NCBI RefSeq assembly: GCF_000708265.2
Contig: NZ_JCKI01000003.1
Coordinates: 310,001 to 374,000, forward strand
Length of the DNA: 64,000 nt
Source of the DNA: Pedobacter sp. R20-19
GTDB taxonomy: Bacteria > Bacteroidota > Bacteroidia > Sphingobacteriales > Sphingobacteriaceae
Reading direction: 5' to 3'
Shown here in pieces: positions 18,123-27,949 of this stretch (position 1 is the first letter of the stretch; the number at the start of each line of letters is the position of its first letter). The notes beneath the pieces are model-generated. The model did no database searches. It saw only the letters and a program-made list of their open reading frames with translations, and had not been told where the DNA came from. The position numbers and the translations under genes are program-made.

Positions 18123-21100
18123 TTAATTAATTTTTAGCGTAGAACTTTTATCTGCCGACTGTTTTTTCCGGGCTGCAAATACCGCGTATAGTCCCGGGAT
18201 CAGGATTACACCAAAGAGCGTTCCGATGAGCATTCCACCTACAGCAGTCATACCAATCGAACGGTTTCCTACCGCGCCTGCGCCAGAGGCTATGCAAAGT
18301 GGAATCAGGCCTGCAACAAAGGCGAAAGAAGTCATCAGTATCGGGCGCAATCTGGATACTGCGCCGAGGGCTGCAGCCCTGGCCACTGAAAAGCCAGCTT
18401 TGCGTTTTTGTTCGGCAAACTCAATAATCAGAATCGCATTCTTTCCAAGAAGTCCGATCAGCATGACCAGCGCCACCTGGGCGTAGATATTGTTTTCAAG
18501 TCCTGCCAGTTTCAGGGTAAAAAATGCCCCGGCAATTCCGGCAGGAAGCGAGAGCAGAACAGGCAGCGGCAAGAGAAAGCTTTCATACTGCGCAGCCAAA
18601 ATGAGGTAAACGAATATCAGGCAAATGATAAAAATGTAAATCGCCTGGTTTCCAGAAAGGATTTGCTCCCTGGTCATTCCAGACCATTCGATACTAAAAC
18701 CACGTGGAAGCTTTTCCCTGGCAGTTTTCTCCACTGCCGCAATCGCATCGCTGCTGCTGAAACCTGCTGCTGCATCGCCATTGATCATCGCCGAGGGATA
18801 CATATTATATCGATTGATTTGTTCAGGACCGTAAACCCTTTCCATGGTTATAAATGCCGAGTAAGGTATCATCTCACCCCGGTCGTTTTTCACATAAAGG
18901 TTTAACAGGTCTGTAGGCTTGCCCCGGTATTGGGGATAAGCCTGCAGCATCACTTTATACATCTGCCCGAAACGGATGAAATTGGTGGCATAGTAACTTC
19001 CCACAAGGGTCTGCAGGGTACCCATTGCATTATCGATCGTCACCCCTTTTTGCGCTGCCATGTCCTGATCGACATGGATCATATATTGCGGAAAATTAGG
19101 ATCAAAACTCGTGAATGCGCCGGAAATGGCGCTGCTTTTACGGAGTTCGGCGAGGAAATCACTGGTTACCTTCGCCGTTTTCGCCATATCCTCGCTTTTA
19201 TTTTTATCCAGCAGCCTGAGCTCAAAACCACTCGCGTTTCCAAAACCGGGAACAGTAGGCGGGGAAAAGAATTCAATAGAAGCATCACTGATTCCACGGG
19301 TCTTGGCTTTAAGCGCTACCATAAGCTCATCCACACTCTCCTCCCGGCCGTCCCATGCGGCAAGATTGATCATCGCCATGCCATAGGAAGCCCCTGTGAT
19401 ATCACTCATCAGACTGTATCCTGCCAAAGTACTGATGTTTTCAACGGATTGGAAACGGCTTGTCACCCGCGCTATCTCATCGAGCACTTGCTCTGTACGT
19501 TCAACCGTAGCGCCCGCAGGGGTGGTCACGTTCACATAAATCATACCCTGGTCCTCAGTTGGAATAAATCCTGACGGAAGCATGCTCGAGCCCAGCCAGC
19601 TCAGGAAAATAAAAAGCAAGAGCAAGCCGATAGTGACCACCCTTCGGGAAATGATCAACCGGACCAACCGTCCGAATTTTTTCTCCGTCCGCTCGTATCC
19701 CTTATTGAACAGATTAAAAAACCGCTGGAGTAACCCCTTTTTGCTAGTCTCAACATTATGCCGGAGCATCAAGGCGCAAAGCGCCGGGGTTAGCGTTAAC
19801 GCATTAATGCCCGATATGACAATAGAAATGGCCAAAGTAAGTGAAAACTGGCGGTAAAACACCCCTACAGGCCCGGAAAGAAAGGCTACGGGAATAAATA
19901 CCGCCGACATCACTAGGGTAATGGCCACAATTGCCCCGCTAATTTCTTTCATCGCAGCGATTGTTGCTTCCATCGGCGGCAAGTGTTCTTCACTCATTTT
20001 CACATGCACGGCCTCGACCACGACAATCGCGTTATCCACCACTATCCCTATAGCCAGCACCAGCGCAAAAAGGGTCAGAATATTGATGGAGAACCCCATG
20101 ACCTGGAGAAAAGCCAGCGTACTGATCAACGCAACGGGAACAGCAAGCGCTGGAATCAGCGTACTCCTGAAATCCTGAAGAAAAATAAAAACAACGATGA
20201 ATACCAGTATGAAAGCTTCCAAAAGCGTCCTTAAAACCTCATGGATACTGGCATCCAGAAAACGGGAAACATCATAGGCATAATTATATTCCATGCCCGG
20301 AGGAAAACTGGTTGATTTAAGTTCAGCCATTTTGGATTTAATGTTGTCGATGACCTCACTCGCATTTGAGCCCGGGCGCTGCTTGATCATAATCGAGGCG
20401 GAAGGCTTACCATCGGTCTTGGAAACCATGTCATAGCTGACCGTTCCGAATTCCAAGTCCGCGATGTCCTTTAACCGTACAAGCGCCCCGTCCCGCCCGG
20501 CACGAAGCACCATATTCTCATAATCCTCTTTGTTATTGAACTTACCGCTATAGCGCAGCACATACTGCTTTACTTCTTTGCCCTTGCCGGAATTCTCACC
20601 AGCCACACCCGGCGCCGCCTCAATATTCTGCTGACGCATCCTATCGATAACCTCTTCAGCGGAAATATTGTACGAGCGCATCCGGTCCGGCTTCAGCCAT
20701 ACCCGCATAGAATAGTCCCTGGCACCCATAATTTCCACAAAACCTACCCCGTCTATCCTTTTGAGTTCCTGCAGCACATTGATATCCGCAAAGTTATAAA
20801 TGAACTCCTCGTTCATTTCTTTATCGCCGCTGGTGATATTCAGGTAGAGCAGCATGCTGTTTACCTCTTTTTCCGTGGTCACACCAGCCTTAATGACCTC
20901 CTCGGGAAGCTCATCAAGCACAGTGGTTACCCGGTTCTGTACATTCACCGCCGCCTGGTCAGGATCAGTACCGACATTAAAAAACACCTGAACCAAGGTT
21001 ACGCCATTGTTGCTGCTCACCGTATTCATGTAAGTCATGCCTGGCACACCATTAATTGCGCGCTCAAGCGGGGTGGCCACAGCCTTGGCACAAACTTCCG

Positions 21101-21260
21101 CATTCGCGCCGTTATAGCTCGCCGTGACCACCACGGAAGGCGGAACAATGTCCGGAAACTGCGTAATCGGGAGCTTAAAAAGGGCAAGGACGCCCAATAA
21201 AATCAATATAAGTGAAATGACCAGTGATAGTACTGGCCTTCTGATGAAGGTTTCAACCAT
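18123..21260 (-). CDS. RND (HAE1-family) multidrug efflux permease
   Basis: An inner-membrane proton-driven exporter of 1045 residues, the usual length for AcrB/MexB homologues. Landmarks: the N-terminal FIRRPVLSLVISLILILLGVLAL helix, NGVPGMTYMNTVSSNNG and TDPDQAAVNVQNR in the porter domain, the proton-relay helix ILTLFALVLAIGIVVDNAIVVVEAV with its paired Asp residues, and GLLGKNAILIIEFAEQKR in the second half. It lies between the adaptor and the outer-membrane factor genes. Substrate specificity cannot be deduced. Confidence 0.96.
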   Translation of the reverse strand: MVETFIRRPVLSLVISLILILLGVLALFKLPITQFPDIVPPSVVVTASYNGANAEVCAKAVATPLERAINGVPGMTYMNTVSSNNGVTLVQVFFNVGTDPDQAAVNVQNRVTTVLDELPEEVIKAGVTTEKEVNSMLLYLNITSGDKEMNEEFIYNFADINVLQELKRIDGVGFVEIMGARDYSMRVWLKPDRMRSYNISAEEVIDRMRQQNIEAAPGVAGENSGKGKEVKQYVLRYSGKFNNKEDYENMVLRAGRDGALVRLKDIADLEFGTVSYDMVSKTDGKPSASIMIKQRPGSNASEVIDNIKSKMAELKSTSFPPGMEYNYAYDVSRFLDASIHEVLRTLLEAFILVFIVVFIFLQDFRSTLIPALAVPVALISTLAFLQVMGFSINILTLFALVLAIGIVVDNAIVVVEAVHVKMSEEHLPPMEATIAAMKEISGAIVAITLVMSAVFIPVAFLSGPVGVFYRQFSLTLAISIVISGINALTLTPALCALMLRHNVETSKKGLLQRFFNLFNKGYERTEKKFGRLVRLIISRRVVTIGLLLLFIFLSWLGSSMLPSGFIPTEDQGMIYVNVTTPAGATVERTEQVLDEIARVTSRFQSVENISTLAGYSLMSDITGASYGMAMINLAAWDGREESVDELMVALKAKTRGISDASIEFFSPPTVPGFGNASGFELRLLDKNKSEDMAKTAKVTSDFLAELRKSSAISGAFTSFDPNFPQYMIHVDQDMAAQKGVTIDNAMGTLQTLVGSYYATNFIRFGQMYKVMLQAYPQYRGKPTDLLNLYVKNDRGEMIPYSAFITMERVYGPEQINRYNMYPSAMINGDAAAGFSSSDAIAAVEKTAREKLPRGFSIEWSGMTREQILSGNQAIYIFIICLIFVYLILAAQYESFLLPLPVLLSLPAGIAGAFFTLKLAGLENNIYAQVALVMLIGLLGKNAILIIEFAEQKRKAGFSVARAAALGAVSRLRPILMTSFAFVAGLIPLCIASGAGAVGNRSIGMTAVGGMLIGTLFGVILIPGLYAVFAARKKQSADKSSTLKIN

Positions 21261-21332
21261 TTATTTTGGGTTATACCCATCCTGTCCCGCCGGAAAAATT
21301 TCCGCAGGAGGGATGGAAAATGAAAAAAAGAA

Positions 21333-22451
21333 TTACTTTCTGGCCAGCAGAGGTTTATCCGAGGTATAGACCGGTTTAATGACAGCGCCATCCCGGATAT
21401 TCTGTATACCTTCATAAACAATGGTCTCCCCCGCATCAAGGCCACTTGAGCAGACAAAAAAACCAGGCAGACGCAACTTGGGCACGAAACTTTTCATTTT
21501 GACCATATTGCCCTTACCCACCACAAAAACATAGTTTTTGTCCTGGATTTCAAACACTGACTTTTGGGGAATGAGGAGGCTGCCTGCAAGTTTAGAGTTT
21601 AGCTGCACTTTTCCAGAGGCTCCATGCTTCAGGATATTTTTGGGGTTAGCGAAAACGGCCCTGAAGGCAATTGACCCGGTATTTCCCGAGAATGCATTTT
21701 CATGCGTCTGGATCTTGCCCTTTACCGGGTAGACTGATCCATCCGAGAGGATAAGTTGAACCGCTTTATTCTGCTCAAAGCGCCCTTTTCCACTGCGCGT
21801 AAATTGAAGGTACTCATTTTCCGAGATGTCAAAATAAGCATACATCTCTTTGGTATCAGAAATGGTGGTGAGCAGCGCACCCTCATCAATGAGGCTCCCG
21901 GCCTTCAAAGGAATGCGGTCTATGGTCCCCTGGAAAGGAGAGCGGATACGCGAATAGGAAAGCTTTTGGTTGGCATCATCGATCATCGCCTTTGCCGTTT
22001 TGATCTGCGCTTCAGCCTCAGAGAGCCTGGCCTGTCCAAGCGAGCGTTCAGATGGAGAGATCACCTTTTTATCCACAAGTGTAGAAATCCTTTCCAGCTC
22101 AACCTGGGCAATACTGGCTGCAGAAACCGCGCTGGCCAGGTTTGCCTTGGCTTTATTGAGTGCAATAACATGTTCCCGGTCGTTCAGCTGAAAGAGCAGC
22201 TGTCCTTTATGAACCTTTTCTCCCTCATCTACCAGCACTTTCTCAATAAAGCCATGCGTCCTAGACCTAATGTCCACATTCTTGTAAGCCTGAATATCAG
22301 CTACGTAATCAAAGAAAAGTGAAGTATCCTGCTGTTTCAGCTTTAATACCGGTATCTCGGCAATTTCATTATCTTTTTTCTGGGCCGTCCCCCCTGTACA
22401 TGCCTGCAATGCGGCAGCAAGGATAGGAATGGCCATCCATTTAATTTTCAT
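21333..22451 (-). CDS. RND efflux periplasmic adaptor (membrane fusion protein)
   Basis: The periplasmic adaptor joining the RND permease to the outer-membrane channel, 372 residues. It has a lipoprotein signal (ALQACTGG), the lipoyl half-motifs FIEKVLVDEGEKVHKGQLLFQLND and YSRIRSPFQGTIDRIPLKAGSLIDEGALL, a coiled-coil hairpin between them (about residues 115-170), and a C-terminal beta-barrel/membrane-proximal region. It is the first gene of the three-gene operon, 72 bp upstream of the permease. Confidence 0.95.
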   Translation of the reverse strand: MKIKWMAIPILAAALQACTGGTAQKKDNEIAEIPVLKLKQQDTSLFFDYVADIQAYKNVDIRSRTHGFIEKVLVDEGEKVHKGQLLFQLNDREHVIALNKAKANLASAVSAASIAQVELERISTLVDKKVISPSERSLGQARLSEAEAQIKTAKAMIDDANQKLSYSRIRSPFQGTIDRIPLKAGSLIDEGALLTTISDTKEMYAYFDISENEYLQFTRSGKGRFEQNKAVQLILSDGSVYPVKGKIQTHENAFSGNTGSIAFRAVFANPKNILKHGASGKVQLNSKLAGSLLIPQKSVFEIQDKNYVFVVGKGNMVKMKSFVPKLRLPGFFVCSSGLDAGETIVYEGIQNIRDGAVIKPVYTSDKPLLARK

Positions 22452-22577
22452 TCGTGTGTTTTCCTTATTTTTCTCATGCCGTGGCCATAACCAAAGGTTA
22501 GCACACAGCAGCTTAACTGATATTTAATTTAATCCGGCAAATAATGTGTTCCAAATGGAATACATGGGCGGGAAAAA

Positions 22578-22982
22578 CTAGAAATAAGTCAGCCTGTACA
22601 GGAAGGCATGTTGACCACAAACAAATTGTGGCGCCTCATAACCAGCTAAAGTTGAAACCGGAAAATGGTAGCGCACCTGCAGGCGTTTCTCGAAAGGCTG
22701 AAGGTCACTCGCGGCATCATTAACGTGCTTAAATTTCTTACGGTACTTTGGCTCTTTCTGGTCTACCGCGGATAGCGAAGCTTGCGCATAATCCTCCCCT
22801 GAAACGGGGCTCACAATAGTGGTAAACTTCACCGAAACAGCCGAAATCTCCCGGGAAAGATCCCCGGTTAGCGGGGAAAAACGTAAAAAACAGGAAGCCA
22901 GCAGCAGCAATAGCAGCAACGGAAAATGTTCCGCAACAGCAGAATGGATTTTAAAGAATGAATCTTCCCTTGTTCTAACCAT
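22578..22982 (-). CDS. Hypothetical small protein with one hydrophobic segment
   Basis: Not recognised. I prefer the ATG at 22982 (MVRTREDSF), giving 134 residues; a longer frame begins at 23021. A strongly hydrophobic leucine run (LLLLLLLASCFLRF) ends in a cysteine that could be a lipobox-like or a membrane anchor site. The rest is soluble and charged with QKEPKYRKKFKHVNDA. It is on the same strand as, and 126 bp upstream of, the RND operon. No evidence ties it to efflux. Confidence 0.45.
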   Translation of the reverse strand: MVRTREDSFFKIHSAVAEHFPLLLLLLLASCFLRFSPLTGDLSREISAVSVKFTTIVSPVSGEDYAQASLSAVDQKEPKYRKKFKHVNDAASDLQPFEKRLQVRYHFPVSTLAGYEAPQFVCGQHAFLYRLTYF

Positions 22983-23206
22983 CGATGCACACTGATTTGG
23001 ATGCAAAACTACAAATCGCACTACAGAATCCAGTTAAATTACTGTAACAGATGTGAAACCTAAAGCTTTTTCCCGAAAAAATGCTCAAAAAACACGATCA
23101 GCAAATGCCTCCCGGGAAATCAGATGCACAACCAGTTATACCCCCAGTATAAATGCCAGAACAATATATTTTCAAACTTTTTTAGCCTCCTATCCGTCTA
23201 ATTTAT

Positions 23207-23500
23207 ATGTTAACAACACAGGAAACCTTTAATTACACCACAATGCCCCTGGTGAGTGGCATCTTAGCCCTTATTTTCGGGACCTTTATTTTCGCCTTCG
23301 CCATCTGGAGAAGAAACAAACGGCGAAAACTCGTTGGAATTAGTGCATTCACCTGCTCAGACAGAATGGTCAACACCAAAAGCACCGAAAGGGTATTGCA
23401 GTTTTTAGCAGTAGTGCTTCTGCTATCAGGTTTTATGCTCATCACCTTCGAAGCACTAAGCATTGAAGATAAGGTGATGAATGAAATCACAGCAAGCTAA
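23207..23500 (+). CDS. Small two-helix membrane protein of unknown function
   Basis: A 97-residue protein with two predicted transmembrane helices (about residues 13-34, GILALIFGTFIFAFAIW, and about 65-83, LQFLAVVLLLSGFMLITF) joined by a basic loop (RRNKRRKL). It could belong to the many short Bacteroidota inner-membrane proteins. There is no recognisable domain and no operon partner: the neighbouring gene is on the opposite strand. A gene-free stretch follows to 23774. Confidence 0.5.
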   Translation: MLTTQETFNYTTMPLVSGILALIFGTFIFAFAIWRRNKRRKLVGISAFTCSDRMVNTKSTERVLQFLAVVLLLSGFMLITFEALSIEDKVMNEITAS

Positions 23501-23774
23501 AAAAGAACCGCATCAGCAACAGGCTTTTCAACACAGTCCTCTGCATCTTGATTCCCTATCAACCAATGCACCAATAACATCAGAAATCCATCCAGTTTAA
23601 TTTCTTTTTTTATTCAATGCGGTGCATACAGCTGAAATAGGTGCTAACACCACTAGCATTCATATCAGCAATCTCCAGAAAAGTTACAACCAGCCCTCTG
23701 CTCAGATGATATTTCAGCTTTTCTGATCATTGCGGAAGCAGTTTGTGCAGCTAAAGAGAAACCTGAAGCAATCG
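23501..23774. other. Gene-free stretch
   Basis: No gene is seen. A short plus-strand tail (SDDISAFLIIAEAVCAAKEKPEAIAI) near 23703-23790 looks protein-like and may be another decayed gene end, but it has no start. Confidence 0.3.
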
Positions 23775-24145
23775 CTATTTCCATGCTCTGAGAGATTCGA
23801 TTAGGGTGTATTGATTAAGCCTAGTGGAATATTCATTAGTTGGAATCCCCTCCGGTATGTTGCCAGAAGTGCTGATGGGATAAGTGGAATCAGGTATGAC
23901 TAAATCACCGATTTCCAAGTCCGTGACACCATCTCCTTTATTTATCACCTCAGCAACAAAGTCAGAACCTATACTGCAGAAGGCCAACTCAGCTGGTTCA
24001 GTAGCATAAGCCATTTCGGCATTTTGAGCAAGTAGTTGCAGGAGGCTTTTGTCTCTATAATTGCAGGAAAACCTTAAGATACGGATCAATACAGCATCAT
24101 TAAACAACGTTTCTGTCGGGTTAAATTCTGGCGCTTCAATTTTTA
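23775..24145 (-). pseudogene. Fragment of a medium-chain (zinc-type) alcohol dehydrogenase-like gene
   Basis: A minus-strand frame opened by a stop near 24147 carries part of the N-terminal GroES-like domain of the MDR superfamily: NDAVLIRILRFSCNYRDKSLL and GSDFVAEVINKGDGVTDLEIGDLVIPD. The first residues and the whole NAD-binding domain are missing; after IPTNEYSTRLNQYTLIE the sequence ends. It is therefore a remnant, not a working enzyme. Confidence 0.65.
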
Positions 24146-24500
24146 GTCATCCACATCCGACCTTACTTCCACCCACTAGAAAACTTCCAACGGAATCACC
24201 ACCTAAACCCTAAGGTGATGGTTTGGATCTGAATATCTGATAAAAAACCATTTGTCAACCAATGCTAAACAATTCTTTAACAAGCAAGTCTGCACCATTT
24301 TTGCCAGTATAGATCTTAAAGTATACCCAATCACTACCAAGCATAAAGTTCCTTATGACTTCATCTTTTGTATTTTCAGACAAAGGTTGTTTGACTGTGA
24401 GAGAATTCTCGTTTATCAAAAAGGAAAATATACATTAATAGATACCAACTTGTACTTATTTATATTAAACAAATACTAATTTTTTATATAAATTTATAAC
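24146..24500. other. AT-rich, gene-free left border of the accessory island
   Basis: No supported gene. Base composition becomes visibly AT-rich here and stays so through the following biosynthetic region. A 75-codon frame at 24252-24479 has no homology features and is probably chance. Confidence 0.35.
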
Positions 24501-25700
24501 ATGTTATTAGTACAAATACTACTCTTCGTTTACGCAGTTAAAACTGTTGGATATTTTTATATCATGCTCAGGAACGAGGAAAAGCTTCCAAAACATTCAC
24601 CGAGTACTATCTCATCTTTATTAAGTGTCGAAATTATAATTCCGATGTATAATGAAGAAATTGTTATCCTTAAGACTATCGAAAGCGCATTAAATATTGA
24701 TTATGAAAATTATTCTGTAACAATTATTGATGATGGATCGACAGACGACAGCTTACAACTGGTAAATAGCAGGTTTGGAGATAATACACACATTAAAATA
24801 TTAAATCAACAAAATAAGGGAAAAGCATTGGCACTAAACAATGCCATTTCCCTATCCGATAAGGATATCGTTATATGCATTGATGCAGATACACAGGTTG
24901 AGTCAAACGTAATCAAAAAAATACTTCCTTACTTCCACAATCAGGAGGTTGCCGCTGTGGCTGGTCAAATAGAAGTTGGAAATAAGCGAAATCTGATCAC
25001 CTACTTGCAGTATGTCGAATATATTACTACCCCTAATTATGAAAGACACGTTTTTCAGTATGTAAATGGAATTTTAGTTATCCCTGGTGCAATTGGAGCA
25101 TTTAGACGGTCTGTTTTAGTAAAACTGGGAGGATATTCAAACGATACACTTACTGAAGACAATGAAATGACTTTAAGGCTATTGTGTAAGAACCACATTA
25201 TCCGGAATGCATATGATGTAAAAGGCTATACAGAAGCTCCAGAAAATATTCAGGCATTCATCAAACAAAGGGTCAGGTGGAAAGTTGGAAGTATGCAGGT
25301 GCTATATAAGTATAGTAGTACAATCTTTAACGTTAAAAATAAGCTATTTGGATATTTAGTAATCCCTTATCTGATTATGTTTAGTTTCATACTACCCATA
25401 ATAACCCCAATTGCTGATTACATTTTTGTTTACGCTATGCTCACTCCCGATCAATCAGATCTATTATATTATTACTTTGCATTTATCCTGTTTGATTCGA
25501 TCATTTGTTCGATAATTCTGATCAAAAACAAGACAAGTAAGGAAGTTATATATATCGTACCGCAAAGATTGATGCTCAGGCAATTAATACTCATCACATA
25601 CATCATAATTATATATAAAATAATAAGCAGAGACCTTTTTAAATGGGAAAATTCAGTAAGATTTGGAAACGTAAATATTAAACATAAAAATCCAGTTTAA
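24501..25700 (+). CDS. Membrane-bound GT2 glycosyltransferase (processive-type)
   Basis: A 399-residue GT2 enzyme. The catalytic motifs of processive polysaccharide synthases are all present: IDDG (D77, D78), the DAD (128-130) that binds the nucleotide-sugar and metal, TED (218-220), and QRVRW (256-260). One hydrophobic N-terminal helix (about 1-20) and several C-terminal helices (about 275-370, with YLVIPYLIMFSFILPIITPI) anchor it in the inner membrane. The arrangement resembles IcaA/BcsA-type beta-glycan synthases, but the sugar is unknown. It stands alone on the plus strand, separated from the minus-strand epimerase by about 215 bp, and lacks accessory polymer-export genes nearby. Confidence 0.88.
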   Translation: MLLVQILLFVYAVKTVGYFYIMLRNEEKLPKHSPSTISSLLSVEIIIPMYNEEIVILKTIESALNIDYENYSVTIIDDGSTDDSLQLVNSRFGDNTHIKILNQQNKGKALALNNAISLSDKDIVICIDADTQVESNVIKKILPYFHNQEVAAVAGQIEVGNKRNLITYLQYVEYITTPNYERHVFQYVNGILVIPGAIGAFRRSVLVKLGGYSNDTLTEDNEMTLRLLCKNHIIRNAYDVKGYTEAPENIQAFIKQRVRWKVGSMQVLYKYSSTIFNVKNKLFGYLVIPYLIMFSFILPIITPIADYIFVYAMLTPDQSDLLYYYFAFILFDSIICSIILIKNKTSKEVIYIVPQRLMLRQLILITYIIIIYKIISRDLFKWENSVRFGNVNIKHKNPV

Positions 25701-25914
25701 TGCATTACATCATCAGTATGAATCTGGAGATTTTTTACGATCTCGAATTAATATCTATAGAATTAAATCCTAAAAGAGCCGGAAATACGGAATGAACCTT
25801 CCTGTCAATTACGACAGGTCATATGAATACTTAACAATGTTTTTATGGTTTGAGCACTATTTGTTGCACCATAATTACCAGTACAATGACGGAAAGTAAT
25901 ACCTCAGGTTTTTG

Positions 25915-26859
25915 CTATCTCGGAGGAATATCATATCTAATTGATAATATTTTTTTGATCCCCTCTTCAATCCCAAGCAAGGACCTATTCATTAATTTCA
26001 TCATTTTTGAGTTATCAGGTTGGCGTCTTGACATATCTCCTTCCTTTAAAGCAGGCAAATGAACTATTGCAGAAGATGAATGGGTTAAGGAGATCACGGT
26101 AGATGCTAATTCATTGATACTAATTTCCACAGTGTTACCCACATTAATTACTTCGTTAACATACAAAGATTCTTCAAAAACTCTTGTTACTGTTTCCACG
26201 TTGTCGTCAATATAACAAAATGTGCGGGTTTGTTCTCCATCTCCGTAAATAGTAATATCTTTATTTTGCAACGCTGCATCTATAAATTTTGAAATTACAA
26301 AATCCTCACTCTGATTTGGCCCATAAGTATTAAAAAATCTAAAAATATTATACTCTAACCCATATTCTTTGTGATACGATCTAAAGAAAGCTTCTCCTAC
26401 ATTTTTAACAATGGCGTAAGGCAATTTGCAGTTAAGGGGGGTAGTATTTTCATTTTGTGGTAGCGATACTGGCTCACCGTAAACTTCTGAAGAGGATGAA
26501 TAAAATACCCGTTTAACACCAGTTTCTTTGGCTAAAGCAAGCACATTTTTAATGCCTTCTATATCTTCTAAAACCAGCATCGGATTATCCAATGTACGCT
26601 TCACACCGACTAAAGCGGCATAGTGAAAGATATAATCAAACTTCCTTTTCCGCATGATTTCAGACAATTGCGTATAATTATTTACGTTGCTTTCCAAAAA
26701 TGTCAAGTTTTTAAACCCAATTGGTAGATTCCCTATATTGCCAGTTATGAGGTTATCTATTACTATTACATTGTAGCTGCCATTTTCAATCAACTTACAA
26801 GCGAGAGAACTTCCTAAATTCCCCGCGCCACCGGTAATTAAAATATTTACCATAAACAT
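25915..26859 (-). CDS. NAD-dependent nucleotide-sugar epimerase/dehydratase (extended SDR)
   Basis: An extended short-chain dehydrogenase/reductase of 314 residues. It has the NAD-binding GGAGNLG motif (residues 10-16), the catalytic SSSS stretch (121-124) and Y148xxxK152 in LPYAIVKN, followed by FRFFNTYGPNQ. ATG 26859 or 26853 are both possible starts. Enzymes of this type convert UDP- or dTDP-sugars (for example 4-epimerisation). It is the distal gene of the minus-strand arm and probably supplies a sugar donor for the neighbouring glycosyltransferases. Confidence 0.9.
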   Translation of the reverse strand: MFMVNILITGGAGNLGSSLACKLIENGSYNVIVIDNLITGNIGNLPIGFKNLTFLESNVNNYTQLSEIMRKRKFDYIFHYAALVGVKRTLDNPMLVLEDIEGIKNVLALAKETGVKRVFYSSSSEVYGEPVSLPQNENTTPLNCKLPYAIVKNVGEAFFRSYHKEYGLEYNIFRFFNTYGPNQSEDFVISKFIDAALQNKDITIYGDGEQTRTFCYIDDNVETVTRVFEESLYVNEVINVGNTVEISINELASTVISLTHSSSAIVHLPALKEGDMSRRQPDNSKMMKLMNRSLLGIEEGIKKILSIRYDIPPR

Positions 26860-26983
26860 TTACCTATAACTAGTATATGGAATTCCTTCATAAAGCCTGT
26901 ATTCAATAAATCCATTGATCAATATTCTAAAATAAAAATTAAAAAGCATATCTCATTCCCGACACAGCATATTAGGGAAACCA

Positions 26984-27907
26984 TCAAATATTCTTCACAG
27001 AAAACTTCCCTAAACTGATGCGATTCAGGATTTGAAGCGGAAAAAGCCAAAACAGTTCTAACAGAAAGAACATCCGATCGAAATAGTTTAAACCTTTTTT
27101 TAAATAGATATATTGTTCCAGATACCAGAAAACTGCCAACCTTCTTAAAGGAGGTTCTGAGGTAAACACGTTTGAAGATTTGAGCGCCTTTAAAAACATA
27201 TGGCACGCTTGCAATTTTTTCTTGCTGGTTGAACGTGAATTTGATCCGCCTGAAATATTTAATTCGCTGTAGCGCCAAAATACGGTTGTCTTTCTGATTT
27301 TTACGATCAGCGAGTACTGACTGGCTAACACCCAAAAAAGATCATCAGCGCACCAACACAATGGAAAATCAGGAAACCCACCAATCTTTTTTAATAATTC
27401 ACGATCAAATATATATTCGACAACATAACTTTCTATGGAATAGGTGAATTTTGATTTTAAAAATTGGCCTGTTGTTACATTACCATCAAAAGCATTTCTA
27501 CTGACGATCTCGAGATCATTGATAAATTTTACGGAATCATGCTTGAAAATTTTGGATGCTTGATTTCCTTTAACTTCTTTTCTAAAATTTTCCACACAAT
27601 TATGGCTCATTAAGTCGTCATCACTAAATAGCCAAAGCCATTTTTCAGATCCAACCATCTCGAAACACCGATTCCAATGAGAGACCAATGAGCTTTTACC
27701 AAGATTCTCTTCAAACCTTTTATAAGTCATTTTGATCATTCCTTTAAAAGAGTTGACAATATCAGCAATTTTACTATCTCCGGCATCATCACCGATATAG
27801 AGATGAAAGTTCTGGTCGGTCTGTTTACATATAGACTCCATCGTCAACCGTAAATATTTAGCTTTATATGCCGGTATAATGATGGCTAATTGATCTTCCT
27901 CATACAT
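26984..27907 (-). CDS. GT2-family glycosyltransferase
   Basis: A 307-residue GT-A fold transferase: LAIIIPAYKAKYLRLTMESI at the N-terminus, GDD (39-41), and SDDD (95-98) as the metal-binding motif. There are no clear membrane helices, though the C-terminus is hydrophobic and aromatic (YFDRMFFLLELFWLFPLQIL) and may associate with the membrane. It lies 42 bp downstream of a second GT2 gene on the same strand. Donor and acceptor are unknown; it is probably part of the minus-strand arm of the island. Confidence 0.85.
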   Translation of the reverse strand: MYEEDQLAIIIPAYKAKYLRLTMESICKQTDQNFHLYIGDDAGDSKIADIVNSFKGMIKMTYKRFEENLGKSSLVSHWNRCFEMVGSEKWLWLFSDDDLMSHNCVENFRKEVKGNQASKIFKHDSVKFINDLEIVSRNAFDGNVTTGQFLKSKFTYSIESYVVEYIFDRELLKKIGGFPDFPLCWCADDLFWVLASQYSLIVKIRKTTVFWRYSELNISGGSNSRSTSKKKLQACHMFLKALKSSNVFTSEPPLRRLAVFWYLEQYIYLKKGLNYFDRMFFLLELFWLFPLQILNRISLGKFSVKNI

Positions 27908-27949
27908 CGGATAGTGTAAATTATTTTCCTTTATAAAATATTTAATTAC

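Noticed and set aside
24252..24479. 75-codon frame at the island's left border
   Set aside because: AT-rich low-information sequence with no recognisable pattern.
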